Notes: generated by a model from the sequence alone, not told the origin. A stretch of 64,000 nucleotides of DNA from Rhyacophila brunnea (GCA_022495005.1 JAGYXB010000830.1:84405-148404); one strand, 5' to 3'. Shown: positions 44,368 to 55,578, counted from the stretch's first letter. Numbers and translations: made by a program.

Positions 44368-44749
44368 CGTATCCGGAAATTTGTACGTAAACAGTTCACC
44401 GCAGGACACTTATTCGTGCGCCGCAGTACGTGAAACATGAGTTCGTGTAACATTTAATCAAATGACGAGTTCTTCGTTGAACATTTCACCGTGGAGTATA
44501 TTTGTACGTATGCTACAACATGTGGCGAATTTTATGAGATGTCTTTAATAGGTTAGGTTAGGGTTAATCTAATTGGAACAGTACTATTTGCAAACTATCG
44601 CAGCATTTTGTACAAATGTATTACACGGTGAAATGTTCAACGAAGAACTCGTCATTTGATAAAATGTTATACGAACTCATGTTTCACGCACTGCGGCGCA
44701 CGAATAAGTGTCCCACGATGAACTGCATACGTACAACTTACATGTAACC
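44368..44749. mobile_element. Mutator-like MITE, unit 2
   Basis: Copy of the unit 1 element with the same 9-bp flank TTAAAAGTG, four base changes clustered at the centre and one TTAGG unit fewer. Confidence 0.85.
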
Positions 44750-44809
44750 TTAAAAGTGATGTTACTTTTATACTTCCACGTCATACGTGGCGTTGAAGAA
44801 TGTTGGTGT

Positions 44810-45408
44810 CAGGAGTGTAGGGTGGAGGTAGGTGGTTAAGATCTGCCATAAATAATAGTAAACATTAAACTTTGTTAGTCATACATATTCGTTTTTATTG
44901 AACTAAGGTTACAATTTACAGATGGTATTGATTAGTTTTTAAAAATCAATTAAATACTGCCTAACTAAACCATACTAGTTTTGGTTTATTTTTGGCGATA
45001 CGACAAAATTGTGCACACTTTTTCATTGATACTTATTAATTGTTTTCGTTGGATTAAGAATACATATTACCCATACTGTTGGTTCATTTTTTTTTTAAAT
45101 TAATTAAACTCTGCCTAAACCAAACTATAATATGTAGATACAAAATATTATTCTATCTATAAAATATCCAAAGTAATATATAATTAAATTGCATAATTTT
45201 AGATATTGTATAGATAAACGAGTATTTTTTTTGAATATTATCTATTATGGTTTGGTTTTCGCAGGGTTTAATTGAATTTTAAAAACTAACCAACACCATT
45301 TGTAGGTTGTCGTATTATTTCAATGAAAATAAATACGTATGACTGACAAAGGTTAGTGTGCACTATTTATGGCGGATCTTAACAGCCTAGCTACACCCTT
45401 CGCCACTG
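44810..45408. mobile_element. M1 MITE with perfect 8-bp TSD (downstream recombination partner)
   Basis: The inverted arms of M1 are complete, ending CTACACCCTTCGCCACTG. GTTGGTGT flanks both sides (44802-44809 and 45409-45416), so this is an original, unrearranged insertion. It establishes M1 as an 8-bp-TSD (hAT-like) family. Confidence 0.9.
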
Positions 45409-45748
45409 GTTGGTGTTGATGTTGGATGAGTAGTGATGAGTGAAATATGAAGACTGGTAGTTTACAGTTTAATGGCGAGATTAATTTCCGAACTGCCAAA
45501 TACAGTTTACATATTGTACAATAAAGTCAATATTAAAATATATAAAAACCAGTGAGACATATAGCCCGAGGCTTAGCGATACTGAATGACTGTGAATAAT
45601 GCTGACACTGAGTATCCCATGCCCTCGGAGATAAATGCATTTTAACATAATACATATTAATAAATATTACTGAGGTAAGAGTTCTTATTTGCAATTATCG
45701 GTAATTAGATTCGTGCGAAATTTGTATGATGACAATTTATATACTAAA

Positions 45749-46172
45749 CAATTGAAGACACAAGTGGATGAAGGTGTTATGTTACATTTTATGACAAAGT
45801 CTTTTTATTGCATGGATGAAGGTGTTATGAACCCATTTTTCATATGGATGTATCAAACATCTTAAAATGTTCATTGGTCTGGCATTATGGCAAGGGATGA
45901 AGGGACTATGTTACTTTAGTTTTATTTTGTTATTTTTTTTAGTGGATGAAAGTGTCATGTACACGTTTTTATAAATGAATTACACATTTGAAGATTTTAA
46001 CAAACTATTTCTGACGTTAGTAAAATTGTGTGATCCTTAGTTACCACTTGAATACATCACTAGTTAAATTATCCTCAACTTAAAAAATACATCAAAAAAA
46101 CTTTGACCTCAATATTTACTCAAAACTTTGATTATGTAACATAACTCCTTCATCCATTTGTGTCTTCAATTG
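45749..46172. mobile_element. TIR element with internal GGATGAAGGTGTTATG repeats
   Basis: ACAATTGAAGACACAAGTGG and the bases after it (about 40 bp) are inverted at 46132-46173. The GGATGAAGGTGTTATG motif of the ends recurs inside at about 45814, 45895 and 45941 with variation. Target duplication not determined; non-coding. Confidence 0.65.
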
Positions 46173-46174
46173 TA

Positions 46175-46655
46175 TTTCGCAGTCAGCGTTTCTCACTGAG
46201 TATGCACTAACCGATATCGCTGACGGCCTTTGAAAAAAATGTATAAGTATACATAATTAAATATAGCATAAAATAGGGACAGCCTTCACTGTGTCCTGGG
46301 AGTAGAGAACCAAAAGGAGTGGTCTCGGAGTTTCGCCATGATGAAACGACCGAGAAGAAGAGATTCATTATTCAGATTTTTCATGTGTTTATCCATCATT
46401 GTAGAAATAGACATTCTTCAACATATTTGCAGATAGCGGTTTTCATTATGAAGTTTTACTATGATAGGTGTATGAAAAAATGACCAATGGTACAATCTCT
46501 CCCCAATCAATTGTATTATTATAAATTAGCATTATAAAGTTTCTTTAAATTAAATACGACCAACGGTTTCCCACTACCACCAAACGACAGGCGCAAGGAA
46601 GTGGGGGGCGATTTGTAGAGGGAGGAAGGCCGGAAACGGTGTGACGTAAGCACTA
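46175..46655. other. No recognisable feature
   Basis: A segment at 46270-46370 (GTGTCCTGGGAGTAGAGAAC) faintly resembles a LINE 3' untranslated region but could not be assigned. Confidence 0.4.
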
Positions 46656-46657
46656 AC

Positions 46658-46710
46658 CTTAACACATTCAACTTGGGACGGAATTTGACGAAAGAATCTC
46701 TCTTTGCCAT
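46658..46710 (-). CDS. Weak candidate first coding exon
   Basis: On the minus strand ATGGCAAAGAGAG opens MAKRDSFVKFRPKLNVL and meets a possible donor, AAG|GTTAGT, after 53 bases. Base composition is richer in G+C than the flanks. It is on the same strand and 5' of the kinase exon, but its phase does not join directly to it and no homology is recognised. Confidence 0.15.
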
Positions 46711-46849
46711 CTCGAACCAAATGATGTGATAATATCAGCTAACGTATGACGTTTTAAATTTTGTTGAAGTACCTTTATTAATAGGTCGTACCCACACGGT
46801 GTTTAAAAAACTGTTTTAAGGTATAATATAATTATTATTTAAAAATAAA

Positions 46850-47860
46850 TTATGCATGAGAGAGACATTTGGGTATGTGGTCATCTTCTGATGTACAAAT
46901 CCGATGAAAATATATGCTTAACCGATGTGTAAAAAAACTTTTAGTCAAATTATAGGTATATATGTATAATAAAAGAAATGATAATATTACATATTTATTC
47001 TTGAAATCATAGTGCGATATTTTAGCATGATAGACAAAATTCTTGCCATGTCAATAAAAATATATGAATTCAGTATACCTTACTAGGTATACTCTAACCA
47101 CAATGCGACGATTGATTTAGTGTCCTTCAGGTGTCTACGTCAGCCGCTTTAGCATCTTTGTTGACACTAACCAACCACTAGAGTCTGGGCCTACCAGTCG
47201 ACCTCAAACCGTCAGATCTGGTATCCAGGATTCACCTCGGTGTTTGAACACTGTCCATTTTTGCTACATGGCCCACCTCTCAGAGTCTCTCCTTTTTTCT
47301 AATGATATAATACAATTATTATTCATCGTAATGCATGTAATAGATATTGGACATGTGGTCATTTGTGGTACAAACCGATGTGTCAAAGAACTTGTTTTTT
47401 ATATTGGCATATTTGTGTCACTAGATTTCAAAATCAACCAAGTCCATAATATAGGGGAAAAACAGCTTTTTGTTTTCTCAAGTACACAGTCACAAAGGTG
47501 AAAGTTTATATTATTTCGAGTATAGACTATTTAAAATGAATAAGTTCAACATTTCGATAATGCAAAAATGTTAGAAAATAGTAGTGCTTCAGCAATTTAC
47601 AAAAAAAGTTAAAAATACCTAAAGGTGGACTTGGCTGATTTTGAAATCTAGCGACACATTTGGTCACATTATTTTACTTCATTTCGTCACTTATTTTAAC
47701 AAAATAAAAAATACAGTTTTCATGAAACCATAATGCGATACCTATTTCAGCACGATATATGGAATTCTTGCCATGTCAATAAAACGTATCTGAATTCAGT
47801 ATACCTTACTAGTTATACTGAATCCACGACGTATCAATTGATTCAGTTAACCACTGATAA
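46850..47860 (+). repeat. Diverged direct repeats, about 0.7 kb apart
   Basis: TTCTTGCCATGTCAATAAAA and GAATTCAGTATACCTTACTA occur at about 47040-47085 and again at 47772-47812 within homologous blocks of about 130 bp (46995-47130 and 47700-47850). A second pair (GACATGTGGTCAT-like) lies near 46870 and 47350. This looks like an old tandem duplication or two copies of one element. Confidence 0.55.
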
Positions 47861-47864
47861 AGCC

Positions 47865-48555
47865 ACAATTAAATTGTTCAAAGAATTAACTCCATTTGTA
47901 TACCATTAGGTATAAGAAAAGTAAAATTACTTAAATAATTATCGGGAAATTGACGTTTGAAAAATGGCAAGACTTCGTATGCGACGTTGCCTGAATACTT
48001 CACGACTTTTGCAGTTGTTATTATATTATGACATAAATGCATAATTATCATTTTGATTGAACGTAACTGTTCATTCTATGCATCTTATGCAAAGTCTGCT
48101 AGCACATTTATGATTTGTCATGGTCAATAGTGTGGAGGAGAGAAAAAAAGAATGTCCCTGAGCGCCCCTAACCTCCATTCCATAGCTTCTGAAGACTAGC
48201 GTCGTCGCTGTCAAAATATTTATTATAAATGATGAAACTGATGCCGTGATCATTTTATTACGTAAACGATACATTTGGATGCAGAGAGGACATGGGATCT
48301 AAATGCAAAAATATGGTAATTGATAACAAATTTAAGAAAAAGCTCTGATTCTACTAAATACACGAAAAAATGCTGCAAGTCATTTCGCACTCTATATATG
48401 TACCTACGTTAGCACCATACTTCACGCTTATAAAGCATTTCAATACAATTTTAGATCCAGGCAGTTCCGTAAACCATTAAACGGCAAGATAGTATTAAGA
48501 TAAGCCGTAAAACTTGAATTAGTTAAGAATGGATGATTTTATTATATTTATTACT
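47865..48555. other. No recognisable feature
   Basis: AT-rich, no gene or repeat recognised. Confidence 0.45.
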
Positions 48556-48561
48556 ATGTAC

Positions 48562-49188
48562 CAGTAGCGAAAGGTGGATGTAGGCTGTTAGAATCCGCCA
48601 TACATAGTGCACATTAAACTTTGTTAGTCGTACATAATTGTTTTTATTGAACTAAGTCTAGACTAAAGTTGGTATTGGTTAGTTTTTAAAATCAATTAGA
48701 CACTGCCTAACCAATAAGGCAATATGCCAAAATTGTGCACACTTTTTCATTCACACTTGAAAATTTATTGACAAAAAATGACATATTGAGTTGGTACCAA
48801 AATGTTCCTTATTTCAAACTTTACCGTCTGGAAACCTTCTTAATAAATAAACAGTCTTTATTTTAAAGTCATCCTTTTTACGATAACTTAATAAAATCAC
48901 ATGATAGACCATTATTTCAAACATTTTAACAACTTCAAAGTCAAATTACTCAAAACTAGTATTTTCCAGTTAGTGTGTTCTGCCAGAACAGAGACGATAT
49001 TTTGTTTTAGTTGGATTAAGAATACATATTATTACCTACACATATTGTTGGTTCATTTTTTTAAATTCATTAAGCCCTGCCTAACCAAACTATAATATTA
49101 CGAAATATTATTCCATCTATAAAATATCTAAAGTTATGTATGATTTAATTAAGTACATAATTTTAGATATTTTATAAATAGACAACCA
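48562..49188. mobile_element. M1 MITE, truncated and interrupted
   Basis: The left end CAGTAGCGAAAGGTGGATGT is present. About 235 bp of foreign sequence sits at about 48768-49004, after which M1 resumes with GTTGGATTAAGAATACATAT. The right end is replaced by a SINE fragment at 49190. Confidence 0.7.
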
Positions 49189-49189
49189 C

Positions 49190-49367
49190 AATATATTGTT
49201 TTTAAATTTGTGTTTGCAGAGTTTCAGAGTATGAACCTATTATGTTGAGCAAGTAGCTGACATCCAATTCTCGTAAAAAACAAAAATCAGTTAATACAAA
49301 CCTCTACTCCGTGGAGGCTTATTTATACTCTTATTAGGATCGGACATGGAAAAAAAATATTTATAAT
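49190..49367 (+). mobile_element. SINE copy without tRNA head
   Basis: It begins within the body (CAATATATTGTTTTTAAATT), then GTTGAGCAAGTAGCTGACAT and TACTCCGTGGAGGC, ending ATTAGGATCGGACATGG. It is 5'-truncated and fused to M1. Confidence 0.75.
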
Positions 49368-49589
49368 ATCAGGAAACCCATAACGTGTCATATATTGCGT
49401 TATTTCTTATGGTGCCTTAAAATCGATCACATAACGCATTCGCCTGCTTACGTGCATATTATGTATATACTATGTGTGAATATCACAGAACAGATTAATA
49501 AATAGAATCTCGATAGGCTATACCCCAATACAGTGCATTTCATGCACGCAGGGTTTTGGATGTATAAGTGTAATACGAAAATGAACCAA

Positions 49590-50140
49590 ACAACATAGAC
49601 GTGCAATAGTATTTGTTGCAACCTTCAAATACATCAATATTGAATGAGCGTCGGTGCATAAACCGAGAGCAGTTGTCAGAACGATGACGTATTATTGACA
49701 CGTGTTTAAGTTTATATCATATTCGAGATCGTTTGCCTGTTACACCACACTTGTTAGGTATTATTTCAGTTCCCATTAATTCTGTGTTCCTTGCTACAAT
49801 CAAATGTAAATATTTTGAATGATATATTATGACGTTTATTTCCATAAACAGTAACTACCCACTTCCTTAAATATTTGTTTTGTTTAGTTATTAAATCAAG
49901 GACGCGCCGAAGGTGAGTGTTGGGGGTACGAAACACCCGGACGGCGGGAAAAAATCATTTTTAATTATATTAATAAAAATATATATGTTATTCAAGCAGT
50001 TGTCAGAATGAAGGACATGTGTATTCTCGACACGTGTTTAAGTTTATCCCATATTCATCCACACTCGTGATCGGTTGACTGTTACTCCACATCCGTTAAG
50101 TATTTCAGTTCCCATTAATTCTGTGCTGGAATTACATATA
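49590..50140 (+). repeat. Two copies of a repeat also found inverted at 38.9-39.1 kb
   Basis: The blocks AGCAGTTGTCAGAACGATGA, GACACGTGTTTAAGTTTAT and CAGTTCCCATTAATTCTGTG occur at about 49665-49795 and 49995-50130. The inverse is at 38915-39120 and 42263-42468. A short piece lies at 50505-50545. Unclassified family. Confidence 0.65.
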
Positions 50141-50144
50141 CATA

Positions 50145-51165
50145 TTGTTATTACAAACTAATCTATATCAAGATAATAAAATTTAGCCAGCCTACTCTAC
50201 GCTAGTACGTCATAAATATGGATGATAGAAAATGCTGTATTCATTTGTTTTGACAGTAATTTTCTTGTCGCCAGAGAGTAATTATTTTAACTGGTCGTGT
50301 AAAATGTCACAGGAACTATTCAGAGAAAGCTCAATTTTAAATATTCTTCTTTTTAAGTGTCAATTTGCTTTAAAATATGCACCATTCACTCAAAAGATCT
50401 TATAAATGTGAAGTGCAAGAGTACAGGGAGAAGACGTATTAAAATGAGTAAGATGAGAGAAAACATACAAGCAATAATATCAGATAAAGGAATCGTTTAT
50501 TTTAAGGTTAGGTATTTCAGTTCCCATTATTTCTGAGTTCCCTGATGAATATGCAGTCCTTAATCCAGAAACTTATGCCGCATTGTGTCTCCAGCCCCTC
50601 AAAATTTCCACATAGATTTTCCAGCGTGTTATAATATAATCCTTTATCTCTAATCTGACATTCATGTAAGATATAAGATTATCCGTGCACTCGCCGCTAA
50701 GGGTTGTGAATGACGCGTCGTTAATATGATTTTTATCTCTTTTGACAGAGTATACAGTTTCCCCTTGAACATGCTATATTTATATTATAACTGGGACACC
50801 TCTCAAGATGTTTTATCAGTCATTAAGATGTCATTTTAGGTGGTGTGTTTTTATGGGCATTAAATACCAGTAGAGAATGAGTTTAGGTGCCATGCAATTA
50901 AACTCAATATAGTTAAAAATATACACTTGACATTGTTACAATATAACTAAATTTCTAGATTAATAATAATACATAGTAAGCTATAATTTTAGTCAAATAA
51001 ATGCCAGCAGACTGATAGAATAATAGCGACTGTACACGGCTATGTATTTACTTGCAGCAATTGAAGTGTAAAATAAACTATCGCGATAATAACTATGTAA
51101 CTAAATAACATGATAGTTTAATTTATACACTATTCATGACAGTACATTCGTGCACGTGTACAGGC
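50145..51165. other. No recognisable feature beyond a repeat scrap
   Basis: AT-rich. Only the CAGTTCCCATTATTTCTGAG scrap at 50518 relates to other repeats. Confidence 0.45.
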
Positions 51166-51167
51166 GC

Positions 51168-51430
51168 CAGTGGCGAAGGGTGGAGGTAGGCTCTTAAGAT
51201 CCGTCATAATTAGTGCACACTAAACTTTGTCAGTTATACGTATACGTATTTGTTTTCATTGAAATAAGAAAACACTTTACAGATGGTGTTGGGTAGTTTT
51301 AAAAAATCAATTAAACCACGCTTAAACCAAACTATGTTAGATAAAAAAAATATTATTCTATCTATAAAATATCCAAAGTTATAAATGATTTAACTGCATA
51401 ATTTTAGATATTAGTATTTTTGACTATTGC
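51168..51430. mobile_element. M1 MITE, left half only
   Basis: CAGTGGCGAAGGGTGGAGGT and the following arm through the TATCTATAAAATATCC region are present. The right half is missing. Confidence 0.75.
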
Positions 51431-51434
51431 TGAC

Positions 51435-52110
51435 TGTCTCGCCAATGTCATTCTTCAAGTGAAATCAAGACGCGATGTTATCATCGTATGTATTTGACAG
51501 GTTCTGAAAATTTGTAAACGTCAAAATGCTCCGCGCGCCGTAATACGTATTTTTTTCGGCAGGTTCACCACTATCGTTCTATTGTGCAGGCGTATATTAG
51601 TCTATGAGCGCAGATATCGCACAAGAATTGCTGGAAACATATTCCTTATTCAGGAAAACTGAATATCTACTTAATATTTTTTTAAATATAATATTATTGT
51701 TTTTAGATACCTACGTTGCAATAATTTTAATGATAACAATTGTTCTGTGAATTGTATTTAATTGTAGATTTCATATAGCTGTCGCTAGATTTCTCTAATA
51801 CCTATGACATTCCACCTTAAGGGATGGTATAGTAGAAACGGTTTTGTTAGCCAATAAATCGTGCTTGACCCTAATAGAGGTAGACCGCAAAATACGACGT
51901 ACGTATAGTATCCACACATTAATCCTTAATTTCGCTTTCATTAGACTTACTGTTAATCCGGGTTTATCGATATTCGAATGACATTACTTCATCTTTGTCT
52001 AAAACGTAGAATAATTTAACGCCGATATGAATTTACCCACAGTAAACTTTAAATCCCTTTAGTATATTCGAATCTAATGAACGTATATGGAAATTATTTA
52101 ATAATACTCT
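51435..52110. other. No recognisable feature
   Basis: AT-rich with a small CpG-containing segment at 51525-51560; no gene recognised. Confidence 0.45.
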
Positions 52111-52114
52111 AAAC

Positions 52115-52350
52115 CAGTGTCTGCCAAACTGTATGCCGCAACACACTAGTATGCCGCGAAGGAAGAAGCCTCAAAACTGTTCATTTTAAATTATGCATAT
52201 TCATTTAAATTTTCTTCAATTTTAAATAAATTCAAATGCGGATGACATAAGAACTTTTGCATCATTTTCCAAGTATTTTCCATCACTTGATTATCAAATG
52301 TAGGTACCAATGGGTCATCAATCCATTCACAAGATTCGACGGTACACACC
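52115..52350 (-). pseudogene. hAT-like element end with coding-like remnant
   Basis: CAGTGTCTGCCAAACTGTAT plus GCCGCAACACACTAG at 52115 resembles a hAT end. Just inside it a minus-strand open frame reads EWIDDPLVPTFDNQVMENTW and ends NLNEYA and a stop. No family was recognised with confidence. The frame is cut at 52353 by a Mutator-like MITE half. Confidence 0.3.
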
Positions 52351-52352
52351 TG

Positions 52353-52483
52353 CGTATCCGGAAATTTGCACGTAAACAGTTCTCCGCAAGACACTTATTC
52401 GTGCGCCGCAGTACGTGAAACATGAGTTCTTGTAACATTTAATCAAATGACGACTTCTTCGTTGAATTTTTCACCGTGGAGTG
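52353..52483. mobile_element. Mutator-like MITE, single arm
   Basis: CGTATCCGGAAATTTGCACG through GACACTTATTCGTGCGCCGC to TTTCACCGTGGAGTG matches one arm of the 41.0 kb element; the other arm is absent. Confidence 0.7.
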
Positions 52484-52494
52484 AAAAAATTCGT

Positions 52495-52690
52495 GAAAAG
52501 TAAAACACTATTATTGGTTGCTAAGGGGGTCCTAGCAACTAAACTATTAATATATACGTGCGTTACTATGGAAATCAATATGAAATGTCAAAATGACATT
52601 TCAGTATTCTATATTTATTCAGTATTTCTATGAAGTACAAAATTGTGGTATTTATTAATACATAAAATTGTCAAGTTTATATGATTCAAC
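52495..52690 (+). repeat. Interspersed repeat, inverse of 24.68-24.88 kb
   Basis: GGTTGCTAAGGGGGTCCTAG, CCATAGTAACGC in inverse form, and GAAATGTCAAAATGACATTT are shared. It abuts the target duplication of an M3 MITE. Confidence 0.65.
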
Positions 52691-53047
52691 CAATGACATT
52701 ATTAATGGACGACGCACTCAATACAGTAGCTAGCAAGTAAATTCACGCATTTGCGTGTATAGGTAGACGTCACGCAATTTCCACTATACGATATCACGCA
52801 TCGGGAATTTATAGCAATATGACCTTTATTGTAATGGCGTTAGAGCAGTGTTTCTGATGTCAATGTTCATTTGAGCGAACCCGTTCGAACCGAACCATTC
52901 GGCAGACCCAACAAAAAGCATCAGGAATTTATAGCAATATCACCTTTATTGTAATGGCGTCAGAACAGATTATGCCAATCGGCAGACCCGACAATAAAGT
53001 GAGTGTCATTTTGTTTTCCAGATGATTCGTCCATATTAATGTCATTG
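52691..53047. mobile_element. M3 MITE, 357 bp, perfect 8-bp TSD
   Basis: CAATGACATTATTAATGGAC to CCATATTAATGTCATTG, flanked by GATTCAAC on both sides (52683-52690 and 53048-53055). An internal block (CACCTTTATTGTAATGGCGT) is present twice in tandem. Confidence 0.9.
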
Positions 53048-53200
53048 GATTCAACAGACAATTTAAAAACGTGGTATATAAAAAGTTCTTTTTATCTTGT
53101 CATTATTTGTTATGTGTTTTTAAAAGTGTTTTTTTCCCTTTGAAATAGCTTTTGACCGAATTGTGTTTCGAATCATTTATATATTTATAGTGACATCGAT

Positions 53201-53470
53201 TTAGTACAACACTAATTGGTTAGATACTTTTTTAAATACATAATCCCAAAATGTCAATAAAGCACCCATTTTACCGGTGACCTTATCCGTGTTTGAAAAC
53301 AATTCCGCTCTATCATCGTGACAGCAGTTATATGAAAATGTCGTAGGCGTTTTGTCATTTTGTGTTGTCGTAAAAATTAATTCCTTGTAAGATTCGTCAA
53401 AACGTTCAAATGAGACGAAAGGTTGCCACCATCCCCACACTACTCCACTGCAGTTTCTGAAGAAGATACA
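53201..53470 (-). CDS. Unassigned open frame of about 90 codons
   Basis: The minus-strand frame is open from about 53470 and reads GWWQPFVSFERFDESYKEL, later NCCHDDRAELFSNTDKV, ending KKVSNQLVLY and a stop. A TTCTTCAG or CTGCAG acceptor-like site lies at its start. Residue composition looks protein-like, but no family is recognised. It could be a last exon or a transposase remnant. Confidence 0.25.
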   Translation of the reverse strand, partial: CIFFRNCSGVVWGWWQPFVSFERFDESYKELIFTTTQNDKTPTTFSYNCCHDDRAELFSNTDKVTGKMGALLTFWDYVFKKVSNQLVLY

Positions 53471-53710
53471 GCGTCACTCAAACTTTGCAAAGCATAATAA
53501 AATTTAATTTAAATAATAAAACGTAATAAAATGCTGTTACGTTAATTCTTAGTGACAAAACAATATATTAATCGTTTTCACTCTCTCGAGGTTTGTAGGT
53601 CACTTCTGTTCTTAAAACATATTTTCCTTGTTGTCAAAATTTGAATTTGCGTGCACTCATTTATTACATACTTGATGGACACCACTGTATTGGTGCCAGG
53701 CTTATCATAC

Positions 53711-54601
53711 CGTGTCCGGAAACTTGTACGTATACACTTCACCGTGAAATGTTGTATCGGAAATATCATCATCATCATCATCGGCCGGGGTCAATCCACT
53801 GCTGGATGAAGGCCTTCCCAAGCTTCTTCCAACTCTCTTGATCCTGTCGTTCGCTGCCACGTATTTCCGCCAAACTTTACCAGTTCGTCAATCCTGCGGC
53901 TTTTAGGGCGACCCTGTGGCCGTTTTGTGCCCCTTGGGTACCACTGGATGACGGCATTTGTCCAGCGGCCGTTCTTTTGGCGAGCAATGTGCCCCGCCCA
54001 TCTCCATTTCAGCTATTTGGCAACGTCTATTACATCGCGTACTCATGTCTGCTTCCTAACCCATTCGTTTCCCTTACGGTCCTTTCGCGTGATGCCCAAC
54101 ATACACCTCTCCATGCCTCGCTGTGCGACTTTTAGCCTTTGGACATCTCTCGTGTTGAGTGTCCACGTCTCGCAGCCGTACGTGAGCACGGGTAGCACAC
54201 ATTAGTCGGACACCTACGCTTAAGATCGGAAATATATGGCCGTATATTAAATACCGTCCAACTTCTTTGGGTAGTATAGTGCTGACATAAAATTCATTTC
54301 TAAATAGAATACGGTTCTTGTCAGTTTATACTTTACAGGAAGCCAGCAACATACAAATTTTGAAAATAGCCGATATAAGTACTGGATTATTTGTTAGGCT
54401 AGGTTAGGTAATGTTAGGTTTTCATGCTTGAATTCATGAATTTTGCTAAAATCAGCTATGAAAATTGAAGTAATGTTCATATTGAATCTAATAAAATTAG
54501 AGACTGTATAGTATACGATCTATACTTCTCTCTTTCCGATAAGAAAGCTCACGGTGAACTGTGCTATGGTGAAATGTTTTACATACCATTTACATGTCAC
54601 C
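53711..54601. mobile_element. Mutator-like TTAGG-core MITE with 9-bp TSD, split by an RTE
   Basis: It starts CGTGTCCGGAAACTTGTACG and ends CATTTACATGTCACC. TTATCATAC flanks both sides (53702-53710 and 54602-54610). The core GTTAGGCTAGGTTAGGTAAT is the same as at 10 kb. A LINE fragment lies inside at 53767-54224. Confidence 0.8.
53767..54224 (-). pseudogene. RTE-like LINE 3' end with 11-bp TSD
   Basis: The minus strand reads from the KRRVFDQ region through the same C-terminal segment as 25.97-26.49 kb to the (GAT)n tail. ATCGGAAATAT flanks both sides (53756-53766 and 54225-54235). It is 5'-truncated and already carries stops. Confidence 0.85.
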
Positions 54602-54614
54602 TTATCATACACCA

Positions 54615-54895
54615 TTAGCGAGAGCTACGCAGCTGGTCAATGAACTTTCCAGAGACGTGAAGTTCTGTATATTTTGTTTCTGAAAATTTATTGTACTGTT
54701 TATTTTTTATGTATTTTTATTATTACTTAATTTATTGTTATTTTTAAAAATCTAAACGTCATGTTGTGAACGTCTTAATGCGTAATGTACTCCAGTAGCA
54801 ATGACTCTATACTAAAATATTACTTAAAGCCTGCATTCAAGAAATATTAAAAACCTAACCTCACATAAAGACATTTAAAGTAAAAAAAATACCAT
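54615..54895. other. No recognisable feature
   Basis: AT-rich; no gene or repeat recognised. Confidence 0.45.
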
Positions 54896-54899
54896 CATC

Positions 54900-55165
54900 G
54901 TCATGTATGGCACTAAAACCCTTGGTGTATCTTGGCCTCCTTCAAAAACTTCCTCCATCCTGGACGACACAGCGTCGATACTCTCTAGTTGCTTTGACTG
55001 AGCATTCTTAAATCTCCTGTAGCGCAGACACATCCATCCAGCTATCTCAATTACGGCCGTCCAGGTCTTGTCTTGGCTTTGGGGGTTGCGTACATAGCCT
55101 GCCTTGCTGCTATATCCTCCAGCATTCTATGCACGTGGCCGATATTTTCACTCACATAAAGTGTG
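54900..55165 (-). pseudogene. Non-LTR retrotransposon C-terminal fragment
   Basis: The minus strand reads HVHRMLEDIAARQ, PKAKTRPGRP, DLRML and, after decay, WRKFLKEAKIHQGF and a stop. The H-R-(x)n-GRP...DLR...WR-FLKEAK-H-G order is the C-terminal end of RTE-like LINE polyproteins. Several stops and a frameshift. Confidence 0.65.
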
Positions 55166-55169
55166 TACA

Positions 55170-55575
55170 GATCCATAGTATACCTTGACCTCCAAATGCC
55201 ATTTTATAAGTACAATCAGAGATTTATTATCCAAGTAACAGAGCTATCTGTTACTAATTATTTAGAAGATGCAAAAAACTTGGTATAATCCAAAGCTATT
55301 TTTGTATGTGTTTAAATTGATGGTGTTAATCTTTAAGATCGGAAAACTGTCTATTTCATTATGAAACAGGTAATGCTTTAATGACAACGCCTTGGTTTAA
55401 TGACAATGTAGTGGCTATGCTATTTTGTAAGGTATTACAACTCAGGGTAGTCTACCGGATAAGAAGTCCAACTAATGAAGCCATAGAATTTTTGGAGGCA
55501 AATACTAAAAATGAAACAAAATTCAAGTCCAGTAAATAAAATATGTCTGTCTTCGACCTTTTTTTAGTTACATTT
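55170..55575. other. No recognisable feature
   Basis: AT-rich; nothing identified. Confidence 0.5.
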
Positions 55576-55578
55576 CAC

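Larger units (their letters stand above)
42030..45372. repeat. Tandem duplication, unit 2 (3343 bp)
   Basis: Near-identical second copy of 38682-42029. Differences noted include a base near 42094, one near 42143, one near 43978, and four plus a 5-bp loss near 44520-44555. Confidence 0.95.

Noticed and set aside
49895..49925. CCGAAGGTGAGTG as a host splice donor
   Set aside because: The donor sequence fits, but the 30 bases before it have no acceptor of quality and no recognisable coding content.
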